33,233 nucleotides of DNA, taken from assembly GCA_964534315.1 (NCBI GenBank), contig CAZHOV010000047.1, positions 1 to 33,233 on the forward strand. Reading direction: 5' to 3'. Every line of letters begins with the position of its first letter. The stretch's first letter is position 1. The DNA comes from CAZHOV01 sp964534315 (GTDB taxonomy: Bacteria; Bacteroidota; Bacteroidia; Chitinophagales; Saprospiraceae). The position numbers and the translations under genes were made by a program. Of the stretch, positions 1 to 8,094 are shown in pieces. The notes below the pieces were generated by a model. It saw only the letters and a list, made by a program, of their open reading frames with translations. It had not been told where the DNA came from and searched no databases.

Positions 1-85
1 TTTTATCGGCAAGCCGTTTGATGTGGAACAACTTCTTTCAAAAATTCAGAAATTATTTCATTCACCATTTACAAAACACCTTTAG
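1..85 (+). CDS. C-terminal end of a receiver-domain protein (partial)
   Basis: Reading from base 2, the frame gives 27 residues beginning FIGKPFDVEQLLSKIQKLF and stopping at a TAG at 83-85. The IGKPF-D--QLL--I pattern is the usual end of a response-regulator receiver domain: the conserved Lys-Pro, then helix alpha-5. The gene starts outside the window, so it could be a single-domain regulator or the C-terminal receiver of a hybrid histidine kinase. It is followed, 132 bp on, by another receiver and an Hpt gene in the same direction, which fits a phosphorelay cluster. Confidence 0.7.
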   Translation, partial: FIGKPFDVEQLLSKIQKLFHSPFTKHL

Positions 86-217
86 TACCTTTTGATAATC
101 GAATGGACCATTAGATAATCAAATTTGGAATTTTATCGATTAAGAAATTAACTTTACAGCATTCAAATACATTGTCACCTAAGTAAATTAAGTTTCTTGA
201 CTAAATAAAAACAAATC

Positions 218-604
218 ATGTCTAAGTCACCAACCAATATCTTCATTGTAGATGATGAACCGTTACTAACCGAAATGCTGACCGATTATTTAAAAGACCA
301 GGATTCAACCCTTAACATAAAAGCATTCCCTACCGGTGAAGCCTGTTTAGAATGTTTAAATGAAAACCCCGATTTAGTGGTATTGGATTATTACCTTAAT
401 TCGAGAGAAAAAGAAGCTGCCAATGGAATCGATATCCTGAAAGCTATCAAAGAAAAAGACAAAGCGTTACCGGTTGTGATGCTTTCCAGCCAGGAAAAGT
501 ATAGTACTGCTGCACAGACTATCATGTATGGTGCGATACACTATGTCATTAAAGGTAAAGATGCTTTCAATGAAATTTACGAACTAATTAAAGCAAATGC
601 ATAA
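218..604 (+). CDS. Stand-alone response regulator receiver protein
   Basis: A 128-residue protein consisting only of a CheY-like receiver domain. Visible landmarks are the acidic pair D12-D13 in IVDDEP, the phosphoacceptor D57 in LVVLDYY, the switch serine S90 in VVMLSSQ, and the conserved lysine K112 in YVIKGK. There is no output domain, so it probably shuttles phosphate or acts through protein contacts. Its stop codon (602-604) abuts the ATG of the Hpt gene at 605, so the two are almost certainly co-translated and may be direct phosphotransfer partners. Identification of the domain is secure; the pathway it serves cannot be read from the sequence. Confidence 0.93.
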   Translation: MSKSPTNIFIVDDEPLLTEMLTDYLKDQDSTLNIKAFPTGEACLECLNENPDLVVLDYYLNSREKEAANGIDILKAIKEKDKALPVVMLSSQEKYSTAAQTIMYGAIHYVIKGKDAFNEIYELIKANA

Positions 605-937
605 ATGGTTGATTTATCATTTTTAGAAAAATTCACGAAAGGAGATACCAAGAAGATGAAGCGGTATATTAAAATCTATCTGAATATCGCTCCGGGGGTC
701 TTTGAAAGTATGGAACAAAATGTAAAAGAGGAAGACTGGGACCAATTGCGCATCAATGCGCATTCACTGAAACCCCAGGCAGACTATATGGGCATTCCGA
801 CTTTAAAATCTGTCCTTATGGAAATCGAGCAAAATGTTCAGGATCAGCAATTTGAACATCTAAACAGCCTATATGACCAGGCATCAGCCATTCACAAAGA
901 GTCGGTTCCTCATTTAAAAGCATTTTTGGATGCCTAA
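605..937 (+). CDS. Hpt-domain histidine phosphotransfer protein
   Basis: A 110-residue, mostly helical protein with the Hpt signature NAHSLKPQADYMG; H53 is the expected phosphorylated histidine and K56 the conserved lysine after it. The length equals one four-helix Hpt domain. It starts directly after the stop of the receiver gene with no intervening base, indicating an operon and probably translational coupling. In known phosphorelays such a protein carries phosphate between receivers; here the partners are probably the adjacent receiver and the protein truncated at the left edge. That pairing is inference. Confidence 0.9.
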   Translation: MVDLSFLEKFTKGDTKKMKRYIKIYLNIAPGVFESMEQNVKEEDWDQLRINAHSLKPQADYMGIPTLKSVLMEIEQNVQDQQFEHLNSLYDQASAIHKESVPHLKAFLDA

Positions 938-981
938 ACAGAGCATCCGATATTTTTATGATTCCCTTAGGTTATCGAATT

Positions 982-1743
982 CTACAATTTCTTAGCTATA
1001 TAAAACCCATAGCTGTAATAGTCTTTAAACTTGTTATATAGTTCAATTTCTTCTTTTTGCTCTTCTACAATTTTTTTTGCCGGTACCGAATGGTTATGCC
1101 GCTCAAGAAAATTAGCAAAGCGGTTTTCCATCGGCTTGTAATAGTGCTCAATCCAACTGTCTGACGGCAAAACAAAATATCCGACCAGTGAATAGCCGTT
1201 TTCTTCTAAAATGTTGATTTTGGTAGAAGCGGTTGCTATTTCGGGATATTCCGAGTTCCAGAATACTTCAATTTCTTTTGGCCGTTCATTGGTTATCCAG
1301 GTCACCTCGCTAACGGCCAGGTAACCTCCTCTTTTTAAGTAATTGCTCCATTCTTTAATCCCTGCTTCGAAGCCCATAATATAAATAGCCCCCTCTGACC
1401 AGATGATATCTAGTTCCTCAGGGCCAAATGGCAAGTCTTCCATGGATCTTTCCAGCGTTGTTATCTTATCCCGGACTCCTGACTTTTCTGCTCTTGTATT
1501 TAATACCTCCAAAAATTCAGGGAATAAATCTACTGCCGTTATCTGTCCGTCAACATGTTGGGCAAGCGTAATCGTTTGCCCACCCGATCCACACCCAATA
1601 TCTGCAATTTTTAAATTTGTATCTTTTGAGCCTTCGATCAATTCCAGGGCCCTTAGGGTATCCCTTTGGCTTCCAGGACCTTGTCGCTCCGCATCTTTGT
1701 GAAAGTCTATTAATAGTTCTAGCTCGGTCATGATATTCATCAT
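982..1743 (-). CDS. Class I SAM-dependent methyltransferase
   Basis: A 253-residue protein with a Rossmann-like methyltransferase fold of the Methyltransf_11/25 type. Motif I, the SAM-binding loop, is IADIGCGSGGQT at residues 46-57. An acidic residue follows in ITAVDLFPEFL, where D72 should contact the SAM ribose, and motif post-I/II is seen in LDIIWSEGAIYIMG. The start is ambiguous: Met-1, Met-2 and Met-5 (MTELELL) are close together. The C-terminal half has a helical cap with many aromatic residues. The substrate cannot be inferred. The gene is convergent with the Hpt gene, lies downstream of ppdK in the same direction, and is separated from it by 151 bp that include a hairpin repeat. Confidence 0.85.
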   Translation of the reverse strand: MMNIMTELELLIDFHKDAERQGPGSQRDTLRALELIEGSKDTNLKIADIGCGSGGQTITLAQHVDGQITAVDLFPEFLEVLNTRAEKSGVRDKITTLERSMEDLPFGPEELDIIWSEGAIYIMGFEAGIKEWSNYLKRGGYLAVSEVTWITNERPKEIEVFWNSEYPEIATASTKINILEENGYSLVGYFVLPSDSWIEHYYKPMENRFANFLERHNHSVPAKKIVEEQKEEIELYNKFKDYYSYGFYIAKKL

Positions 1744-1830
1744 TTGGTTTAAAGTGGCAAATGGAAATTGGTTATTTAATCTTTTAGTTCGAATGAGTTT
1801 CTTTTAGTCCTACTTCTGGCAGAGATTTTT

Positions 1831-1888
1831 TATTTTGAGAGGGCTGTTTGGTGGCTCGAAACACCAAAGGTGTTATGAGCCACCCTCA
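1831..1888. repeat. Truncated copy (copy 3) of the 250-bp structured repeat
   Basis: The bases TATTTTGAGAGGGCT at 1831-1845 match the left arm of the giant hairpin in the copy at 29105-29351. They run straight into the terminal hairpin GGTGGCTCG...CGAGCCACC-like arms (1850-1865 and 1869-1884, loop AAA, two mismatched positions) and the end CCCTC. The loop and right arm of the giant hairpin are missing, and nothing left of 1831 resembles the element. As with the two full copies, the end lies just after the stop codon of a minus-strand gene (ppdK, stop at 1895-1897), where it could act as a terminator. Confidence 0.75.
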
Positions 1889-1894
1889 TATTCC

Positions 1895-4663
1895 TCAACA
1901 CCCATCTACCTCATCCAATACTTCTTCCTGCATATGCAACTTCTCTTTCACCTTCGCCTGCGCTGCCACTAATCGAGCTACAGGTACCCGGTAAGGAGAA
2001 CAGCTCACATAATCCAATCCGATCTTATGGAAAAATTCGATAGAAGACGGGTCACCACCATGCTCGCCACAAACTCCAATCTTTAGATCAGGCTTAGATT
2101 GACGACCTTTTTCTATACCTACTTTCACCAATTCACCTACGCCAAACTGATCAATAGACGCAAATGGATCGTCTTTCAAAATGCCCTTCTTGATGTAGAT
2201 CGGTAAGAATTTATTGACATCGTCTCTGGAGAACCCAAAGGTCATCTGTGTTAAGTCATTAGTACCAAAGGAGAAGAAGTCGGCACAATGGGCCATTCTA
2301 TCAGCTACAACGGTGGCACGAGGCACCTCGATCATGGTCCCTACCTTAAATTCAATTTTATCTCCTTTCTGTTCAAAAACCTTCTGAGCAGTTTTACGAA
2401 TCAAGTCTGTCTGCATTTTGAGCTCGCTGCCTACGCTGGTGAGTGGAACCATTATTTCAGGTTTCACCTCTATGCCTTTAGCCCTCATATTCAGTGCTGC
2501 CTCCAAAATAGCTCTTACCTGAATTTCGGTGATTTCAGGGAACGTATTAGCTAACCGACAACCGCGGTGCCCCAGCATTGGGTTCTTTTCTTGTAATTCA
2601 TCCACCTTTTCTGCTACTTCAAAATAAGACTTCCCAAGGTCCTCAGCCATCTCTTTTATACTTTTCTTATCCTCTGGTAAAAATTCGTGTAGAGGAGGAT
2701 CTAGTAACCGGACGGTCACCGGATAGCCATCCATAGCTTCGAAGATTCCTTCAAAATCCTGACGCTGAAAAGGCAGTATTTTACGAAGCGCTCTCTTCCT
2801 TCCGACTTCATCCTCCGCCAGGATCATTTCACGTACAGCAAGAATCCGTTCTTCTTCAAAAAACATATGTTCTGTACGGCACAACCCTATACCGGTAGCT
2901 CCAAAGGTACGCGCTACTTTTGCATCTTCAGGCGTATCCGCATTTGTACGTACCTCCATTTGTGCAAACTTATCTGTAGCTTCCATCAGCTGTGCAAAAT
3001 TTCCACTGAGGCTAACAGCTTCAGTAGGTATTTTTCCTTCAAATACTTGACCGGTAGTACCATTCAACGAAATCCAATCGCCTTCGTGATAAACCTTTCC
3101 GTTCACTTCCATGGTTCGGTTAGCATAGTCTATCTGCAACTCTCCGGCACCGGAAACACAACATTTACCCATACTTCGGGCTACAATAGCTGCGTGAGAA
3201 GTCATCCCTCCCCTACTGGTCAAAATGCCGTTTGCGACATCCATTCCCTGTATATCTTCAGGAGAAGTTTCCATTCTAACAAGGATCACCTCTTTACCCT
3301 TAGCAGCCCATTTAGGGGTGTCTTCCGCAAAAAAGACAATTTGCCCGGAACTGGCTCCCGGAGAAGCAGGCAACCCTTTGGTAATCTCTACCGCCTCCTT
3401 CAAGGCGTTCGGCTCAAAAACAGGGTGTAATAACTCGTCAATTTTATCAGGATTCATTCTTAATAATGCCTCTTTATCATCAATCACGCCTTCTTGCAAC
3501 ATTTCCATGGCAATACGCACCATTGACTGACCAGTGCGCTTTCCTGTACGAGTTTGCAGGATCCATAGCTTACCTTCCTGAATGGTAAACTCAATATCCT
3601 GCATATCTTTATAATGTTCTTCCAGCATATGCTGATAATGATCAAGTTCTTTATAGAGCGGAGGCATGGTCTCTTCAAGCGAGGGGTATTGAGTACTGCG
3701 TTCTTCTTCGGAAATCCCCGTCAGCTTAGCCCACCTTCTGGAACCTTCAACGGTCACTTGTTGGGGCGTGCGGGTACCGGCAACTACGTCTTCCCCCTGG
3801 GCATTGATGAGGTATTCTCCTGAAAACAGATTTTCTCCGGTAGCGGGATCTCTGGTGAAGGCCACTCCGGTAGCAGAGGAATCTCCCATATTTCCGAAGA
3901 CCATCGCTTGTACATTTACCGCCGTACCCCAGTCGGCAGGAATATTATTCAGGGCACGATAGTGAATAGCCCGGTCGTTCATCCAGCTTTCGAAGACAGC
4001 TAGAATCGCATTCCAAAGCTGATCCCAAGGATCTTGCGGAAAGTCTTGACCGGTTTCATGATGAATCATATGGCTGAACCGACGGCAAAGTTCCTGAAGG
4101 TCTTTCGTTGTCAATTCCGTATCTGATGAAACTCGTTTTTCTTTTTTGAGGTGATTAATAACCTTTTCAAATGGATCTTCATCTTGTTTGTGGGCGGCTT
4201 TCATCTTCATGACCACATCGCCATACATCTGAATAAATCGCCGGTAGGAGTCCCAGGCAGCTCTTGGATTTCCGGAAAGCTTGGCAAAGCCTTCTACCGC
4301 TTCATCATTCATGCCCAGGTTGAGGATGGTATCCATCATTCCCGGCATAGAAGCTCTCGCCCCGGATCGGACAGAAAGCAGGAGGGGATCACTTGAATCG
4401 CCAAATTTCTTTCCTTTGATCTCCTCGATTTGTCTTATACCCGCTTCTACTTGCTCTTTTAAAGCGCGAATAAGATCCTCTTTTCCAAACTTAAAATAAT
4501 TGGTACAGGCTTCGGTGGTGATGGTAAAACCCGGAGGGACCGGTAATCCGATGCGGTTCATTTCGGCTAGGTTGGCTCCCTTACCACCAAGGAGCTCTTT
4601 CATCGACGCATCACCTTCGGCTTCCTTATCGCCAAAGATGTATACGTATTTTGTGTTTTCCAT
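1895..4663 (-). CDS. ppdK: Pyruvate, phosphate dikinase
   Basis: A 922-residue enzyme interconverting pyruvate + ATP + phosphate and PEP + AMP + pyrophosphate in the cytoplasm. The N-terminal nucleotide-binding domain starts with LLGGKGANLAEM. The central swivelling domain carries the phospho-histidine motif GGMTSHAAIVARSMGKCC, with H490 catalytic. The C-terminal PEP/pyruvate TIM barrel has the GTNDLTQMTFGFSRDD motif and GVCGEHGGDP, with the catalytic C865. Length is slightly above the bacterial norm of about 870-910. PEP synthase is unlikely because of the Cys-Gly-Glu-His-Gly-Gly-Asp-Pro form and the domain spacing. It stands alone, and the stop is followed after about 10 bases by a stable hairpin. 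Confidence 0.97.
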   Translation of the reverse strand: MENTKYVYIFGDKEAEGDASMKELLGGKGANLAEMNRIGLPVPPGFTITTEACTNYFKFGKEDLIRALKEQVEAGIRQIEEIKGKKFGDSSDPLLLSVRSGARASMPGMMDTILNLGMNDEAVEGFAKLSGNPRAAWDSYRRFIQMYGDVVMKMKAAHKQDEDPFEKVINHLKKEKRVSSDTELTTKDLQELCRRFSHMIHHETGQDFPQDPWDQLWNAILAVFESWMNDRAIHYRALNNIPADWGTAVNVQAMVFGNMGDSSATGVAFTRDPATGENLFSGEYLINAQGEDVVAGTRTPQQVTVEGSRRWAKLTGISEEERSTQYPSLEETMPPLYKELDHYQHMLEEHYKDMQDIEFTIQEGKLWILQTRTGKRTGQSMVRIAMEMLQEGVIDDKEALLRMNPDKIDELLHPVFEPNALKEAVEITKGLPASPGASSGQIVFFAEDTPKWAAKGKEVILVRMETSPEDIQGMDVANGILTSRGGMTSHAAIVARSMGKCCVSGAGELQIDYANRTMEVNGKVYHEGDWISLNGTTGQVFEGKIPTEAVSLSGNFAQLMEATDKFAQMEVRTNADTPEDAKVARTFGATGIGLCRTEHMFFEEERILAVREMILAEDEVGRKRALRKILPFQRQDFEGIFEAMDGYPVTVRLLDPPLHEFLPEDKKSIKEMAEDLGKSYFEVAEKVDELQEKNPMLGHRGCRLANTFPEITEIQVRAILEAALNMRAKGIEVKPEIMVPLTSVGSELKMQTDLIRKTAQKVFEQKGDKIEFKVGTMIEVPRATVVADRMAHCADFFSFGTNDLTQMTFGFSRDDVNKFLPIYIKKGILKDDPFASIDQFGVGELVKVGIEKGRQSKPDLKIGVCGEHGGDPSSIEFFHKIGLDYVSCSPYRVPVARLVAAQAKVKEKLHMQEEVLDEVDGC

Positions 4664-4782
4664 GCGTTGAATTTTTTCTGGTTTTGTTTGATAAAATACT
4701 TATCCTTCAAGAGGCGTTCACTTTAAGCCCCCCCTGAGAGCTTGAAAACTAAAATCTTTCCAGTAGATTTTTTATGATATAT

Positions 4783-4803
4783 GTCATGAGAGGGTCATGA
4801 CTA
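4783..4803. promoter_or_regulatory. Inverted repeat upstream of ppdK, possible operator
   Basis: GTCATGA, then a five-base spacer GAGGG, then TCATGAC: a perfect 7-bp inverted repeat about 120 bp before the ppdK start. It could be a regulator binding site or a small hairpin. No regulator can be assigned, and chance occurrence is not excluded. Confidence 0.25.
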
Positions 4804-4810
4804 AAGTCAA

Positions 4811-4850
4811 CTAGAGGGGCCCACCCACCATTGATATGGTGGGTTGATAG
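4811..4850. repeat. Direct repeat with CCCACCAT hairpin (left copy)
   Basis: The block begins TAGAGGGGC, contains the hairpin ACCCACCAT-TGAT-ATGGTGGGT at 4823-4844, and ends in TTGATAG. A very similar block in the same orientation lies at 5360-5400. The two bracket the first 60-bp repeat array. Hairpins of this size are typical recognition substrates of Y1 (IS200-like/RAYT) transposases such as the one encoded nearby. Confidence 0.7.
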
Positions 4851-4870
4851 GTTTTCTAGTCGCTCTAATT

Positions 4871-5280
4871 TTCACCCCACTGTTTTAACAGTGGAACAAC
4901 AAACTCCAAAACACCCTGGTCACTACACTTCTCAACCCACTGTTTTAACAGTGGAACAACAAACGCCAAGATATCCTAGTCACTACAACCTTCAACCCAC
5001 TGTTTTAACAGTGGAACANNNNNNNNNNNNNNNNNNNNNNNNNNNNNNNNNNNNNNNNNNNNNNNNNNNNNNNNNNNNNNNNNNNNNNNNNNNNNNNNNN
5101 NNNNNNNNNNNNNNNNNNGTCACTAAAACCTTCAACCCACTGTTTTAACAGTGGAACAACAAACTCCAAAACACCCTAGTCACTAAAACCTTCAACCCAC
5201 TGTTTCAACAGTGGGACACCAAACTCCAAAATACCCTGGTCACTACACTTCTCAACCCACTGTTAAAACAGTGGGACGCT
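4871..5280. repeat. Array 1 of 60-bp palindrome-bearing repeats (interrupted by a gap)
   Basis: At least six units recur at an exact 60-bp period, with hairpins starting at 4876, 4936, 4996, 5136, 5196 and 5256. Each unit holds CCCACTGTT-NN-AACAGTGGR followed by a conserved stretch with ACTCCAAAACACCCT and GTCACTA. The two-base loop varies (TT, TC, AA) while the arms are kept. A gap of 100 Ns removes an unknown number of units between the third and fourth visible ones. The inter-palindrome sequence is the same in every unit, so this is not a CRISPR. It resembles REP/BIME-type arrays mobilised by a RAYT transposase. Confidence 0.88.
5019..5118. other. Assembly gap (100 N)
   Basis: A run of exactly 100 Ns inside the 60-bp repeat array. 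The round number suggests a placeholder of unknown true length, and the tandem repeats explain why the assembly broke here. The number of array units is therefore undetermined. Confidence 0.98.
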
Positions 5281-5359
5281 AAAACTCCAACACCTATCAC
5301 TGTATTAACTTACCTCGATCCTGCTAATTCTCCCTCTTGACTGTATCCCTACACGCTAC

Positions 5360-5400
5360 GTAGAGGGGGCCTTCCCACCATTGAAATGGTGGGTTGATAA
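5360..5400. repeat. Direct repeat with CCCACCATT hairpin (right copy)
   Basis: Second copy of the block at 4811-4850: TAGAGGGGGC, then the perfect hairpin CCCACCATT-GA-AATGGTGGG at 5374-5393, then TTGATAA. It lies about 50 bp beyond the 3' end of the transposase gene, where the right end of an IS200-like element would be expected. The left copy has loop-proximal changes that keep the stem paired. Confidence 0.7.
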
Positions 5401-5450
5401 GTTTGATTGACCGAAAGGTTGCTTCAAACAGTTTCTGAAATAGCTTGTCA

Positions 5451-5882
5451 TCAAGGCTTTAGCTGATGCAGGACCAATAACCTATTATACTCTTCTTCCA
5501 ACCCGGTTTTTTGATGATGTTCTTTTTGGCGATTTATATAGTTCCTTACAACAGGCAATTTAGATTCACTTACAGAAAAGGCTCCATATCCATTTTGCCA
5601 ACAAAAGCGGTCCTCTATTAATTTGCTCTCATTGATCTGGTAAGAAGTAGTCCCTTTGATCTGTTTCATTAAATTGGACAAGCAGACATTAGGTCTTAAC
5701 AACAATAAGATGTGGACATGGTCAGGCATTCCGTTAATGCAGTCTAAATAACATCCCTGAGACCTTATTGCTCTTTCTATCAATGTAAATACACTCAATT
5801 CAATATCGTCATTGATAAAAGGCTCACGATATTTAGTTATGATTACAACATGCAACCAAACTCTTGATAAAGAATGTCCCAT
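5451..5882 (-). CDS. IS200-like / REP-associated Y1 (HUH) transposase
   Basis: A 143-residue Y1 transposase. The start reads MGHSLSRVWLHVVIITKYREP, the usual beginning of Bacteroidota IS200-like transposases. The metal-binding HUH motif is in GMPDHVHILLLL (H55 and H57), and the nucleophile is probably Y115 in VVRNYINRQKEHH. The protein is complete and all expected motifs are intact. No TnpB partner is present. It is flanked on both sides by arrays of hairpin repeats (4871-5280 and 6001-6262), which points to a REP-associated (RAYT) role of moving or amplifying those repeats. Choosing between a RAYT and a simple IS200 element needs a family tree. Confidence 0.9.
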   Translation of the reverse strand: MGHSLSRVWLHVVIITKYREPFINDDIELSVFTLIERAIRSQGCYLDCINGMPDHVHILLLLRPNVCLSNLMKQIKGTTSYQINESKLIEDRFCWQNGYGAFSVSESKLPVVRNYINRQKEHHQKTGLEEEYNRLLVLHQLKP

Positions 5883-5939
5883 AATTTAATTTTTTGATGA
5901 AGTTAATAGCTTAATATCCTTACTTATTAGAGGAATTTT

Positions 5940-5988
5940 GACCATAGATTCCATAAAAAGTTGATACCTTTTTATGGAATCTACGGTC
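5940..5988. repeat. 21-bp near-perfect hairpin upstream of the transposase
   Basis: The arms at 5940-5960 and 5968-5988 (GATTCCATAAAAAG against CTTTTTATGGAATC at the core) pair over 21 bp with one mismatch around the loop TTGATAC. It lies 58-106 bp before the transposase start, between the gene and array 2. It could be the left-end hairpin of the transposable unit or a control element limiting transposase expression. It has no run of Ts, so it is not a typical terminator. Confidence 0.7.
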
Positions 5989-6000
5989 GTATTAACTTTC

Positions 6001-6262
6001 AACCCACTGTTTCAACAGTGGAACATCAAACTCCTAAACACCCTAGTCACTAAAACCTTCAACCCACTGTTTTAACAGTGGGCCCCCAAACTCCAAAACA
6101 CCCTGGTCGCTAAAACCTTCAACCCACTGTTTCAACAGTGGGACAACAAACTCCAAAACACCCTGGTCGCTAAAACCTTCAACCCACTCTTTTAACAGTG
6201 GGATACTAAACTCCTAAACACCCTAGTCACTACACTTCTCAACCCACTGTTTCAACAGTGGG
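6001..6262. repeat. Array 2 of 60-bp palindrome-bearing repeats
   Basis: Five units at an exact 60-bp period, with hairpins starting at 6003, 6063, 6123, 6183 and 6243. They have the same consensus and orientation as array 1. The fourth carries a single-base change (CCCACTCTT) that breaks one pair. The intervening 40 bp are nearly identical between units. The array ends about 105 bp before the histidine kinase start at 6368; the stretch between has no gene. Confidence 0.9.
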
Positions 6263-6367
6263 AGCAAAGAGAACAACCCACCACATAATTCCTTTTCACT
6301 CCGAACGTTTAAACCCTGAGCTTTTAAATTTCGCAATTTCACCTTCAGCACGTATTTTTACCCCACA

Positions 6368-7543
6368 ATGGCAAAAAATAAAAATCTATACCATTTTAAA
6401 TCGCGTTGGAAGATCTACCTCAGTATCGTAGGAGCGATCATCATCCTGATCTCTGCTTATTTTACCTACTACCTGACCTCCAGGCTGGCAGCAGAAGAAC
6501 GCAAGCGGATGGAGCTGTACGTGCAGGCCCAGGAAATGGTCAATGACCTGAACTACGAAGGCGATCTTTTTTTACATCTTAATATTATACGTTCGAATAC
6601 TACCATTCCCGTTATCTTAGTCAATGACAGAGGGACTATTATCGATGCCCGAAACTTCGGAGCCCGTAGAGATACCAGCCAGGTATTCCGCGAAAAAGCG
6701 CTGCAAAGAATTAAGCGATTCGGACCTGAACCGATCAAAGGGTTTGCCTACTATATCTATTATCAAAATTCTACCTTACTCCGGCTGCTACAGATTTTTC
6801 CCGTCATCCAGTTTTTACTAATTGCTGCATTTATCACCTATGGCTACTTCAGCTTTAGCGCCGCCCGCAGAGCAGAACAAAACCAGGTATGGGTAGGATT
6901 GGCCAAAGAAACAGCCCACCAATTGGGCACACCTATTTCAGCAATCGTCGCCTGGCTTGAACACCTCAAATTAATGGACGATGCCGACCCTTTCGCAAAA
7001 GAAATCTATCAGGAATTGGAAAAAGATGTCGCCCGCCTCGAAATTATTGCCGATCGCTTTTCTAAAATCGGCTCTGCTCCCAAATTAGAGGCTATCAGCG
7101 CCCACGAAGAGATTACAAAGTGTTTTCACTACATGGAGAAACGATCTCCAAGAAAAGTGTCTTTTGATTATCCTAAACCACCCGAACAACTATCTCCCAT
7201 CAATATTAACCCTCCTCTTTTCGATTGGGTCATTGAAAACCTTATACGCAATGCGCTCGATGCCATGGAAGGAAAAGGGGAAATCTCGGGAAAGATCAGT
7301 CAGGACAAACAGTTTGTCTGTATCGATATTACTGACACCGGAAAAGGAATCCCAACGTCTAAAGTTAAAACCGTCTTTAAACCTGGCTATACGACCAAAC
7401 AACGAGGCTGGGGACTGGGATTATCTCTAGCTAAAAGAATTATCGAAACCTATCACTCCGGAAAAATATTTGTGAAACGCTCCATGCTTAATCAGGGAAC
7501 CACTTTTACGATCAAACTCCCGAAAGCCGAAAGTACCAACTGA
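6368..7543 (+). CDS. Membrane sensor histidine kinase
   Basis: A 391-residue kinase. One membrane helix lies at about residues 16-37 and another at about 141-161. A short extracytoplasmic domain lies between (about 100 residues, with ILVNDRGTIIDARNFG resembling a PAS/Cache strand pattern). The phosphoacceptor is H184 in AKETAHQLGTP, followed by the dimerisation helices. The ATPase domain shows the N box NLIRNALDAM (N295), the G1 box DTGKGI (323-328) and the G2 box GWGLGL (347-352). No response regulator lies next to it, so it is an orphan in this window, although receiver proteins are encoded at the left edge. The signal sensed is unknown. Confidence 0.93.
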   Translation: MAKNKNLYHFKSRWKIYLSIVGAIIILISAYFTYYLTSRLAAEERKRMELYVQAQEMVNDLNYEGDLFLHLNIIRSNTTIPVILVNDRGTIIDARNFGARRDTSQVFREKALQRIKRFGPEPIKGFAYYIYYQNSTLLRLLQIFPVIQFLLIAAFITYGYFSFSAARRAEQNQVWVGLAKETAHQLGTPISAIVAWLEHLKLMDDADPFAKEIYQELEKDVARLEIIADRFSKIGSAPKLEAISAHEEITKCFHYMEKRSPRKVSFDYPKPPEQLSPININPPLFDWVIENLIRNALDAMEGKGEISGKISQDKQFVCIDITDTGKGIPTSKVKTVFKPGYTTKQRGWGLGLSLAKRIIETYHSGKIFVKRSMLNQGTTFTIKLPKAESTN

Positions 7544-7656
7544 TTATGACTAATTTGCCGTGTTGCTTTGCAAAATCGAACCAATCCAGTTTTTTATTGT
7601 AATTTTTAAAATTTAATACCTTTTTATTAGTTTAATCTTTTCAAACATTTTAACTC

Positions 7657-8079
7657 ATGAAGCACCTACTCTTCCTTATTGCAACTATTTTTCCTTCGAT
7701 CTTCTTCGCTCAAACTATTTCGATCGATCTCGAACTCCAAAATTTTAAAGCAGATAAAGGAGGACAACTAATGGTTGGATTATTTGAAAGTGAAGATGAG
7801 TTTGCACAACTAGAGAAGCCTGTCAAATCCTACGTGGTCTGTACCAGTAAAGTCAACCAAGGAAAATTAAAGTTAGACAATATCAAGCCAGGGAATTATG
7901 CCATTAGTATTTTTCACGATAAAAATGCTAACGGTAAATTAGATAAGAATTTTTTGGGCATCCCTAAAGAATCTTACGGTTTCTCCAACAATCCTCCAAG
8001 TACTTTCGGCCCGCCAAAGTTTGAAAAATCCAGAATCGAAATCCAGGAAAACGCAAAAGTTAGCATCAAATTAAACTAG
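7657..8079 (+). CDS. DUF2141 family secreted protein
   Basis: A 140-residue protein with a signal peptide (MKHLLFLIATIFPSIFFAQ) and a beta-rich body. The segment IFHDKNANGKLDKNFLGIPKE followed by YGFSNN is the hallmark of the DUF2141 family, common in Bacteroidota and Proteobacteria. The DKNANGKLD stretch resembles a calcium-binding loop. It is probably periplasmic or outer-membrane associated; no biochemical role is established for the family. It ends 15 bp from the end of the convergent TrpF-like gene. Confidence 0.88.
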   Translation: MKHLLFLIATIFPSIFFAQTISIDLELQNFKADKGGQLMVGLFESEDEFAQLEKPVKSYVVCTSKVNQGKLKLDNIKPGNYAISIFHDKNANGKLDKNFLGIPKESYGFSNNPPSTFGPPKFEKSRIEIQENAKVSIKLN

Positions 8080-8094
8080 GGTGTATCTGCCCCC

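Noticed and set aside
2867..3430. 187-residue plus-strand ORF
   Set aside because: Antisense shadow of the highly conserved ppdK coding region.
4844..4870. Fourth ECF promoter (TAGTCG at 4857-4862)
   Set aside because: There is no CGGTAAC complement at the required spacing; it is part of the repeat island.
4831..5148. Open frame through the repeat array
   Set aside because: It stays open only because 60 is a multiple of 3 and the unit lacks a stop in that frame; it includes the N gap and encodes only the repeated hairpin sequence.
4871..6262. CRISPR array
   Set aside because: The 60-bp period contains hairpins, but the sequence between them is the same in each unit, there are no unique spacers, and no cas genes are present.
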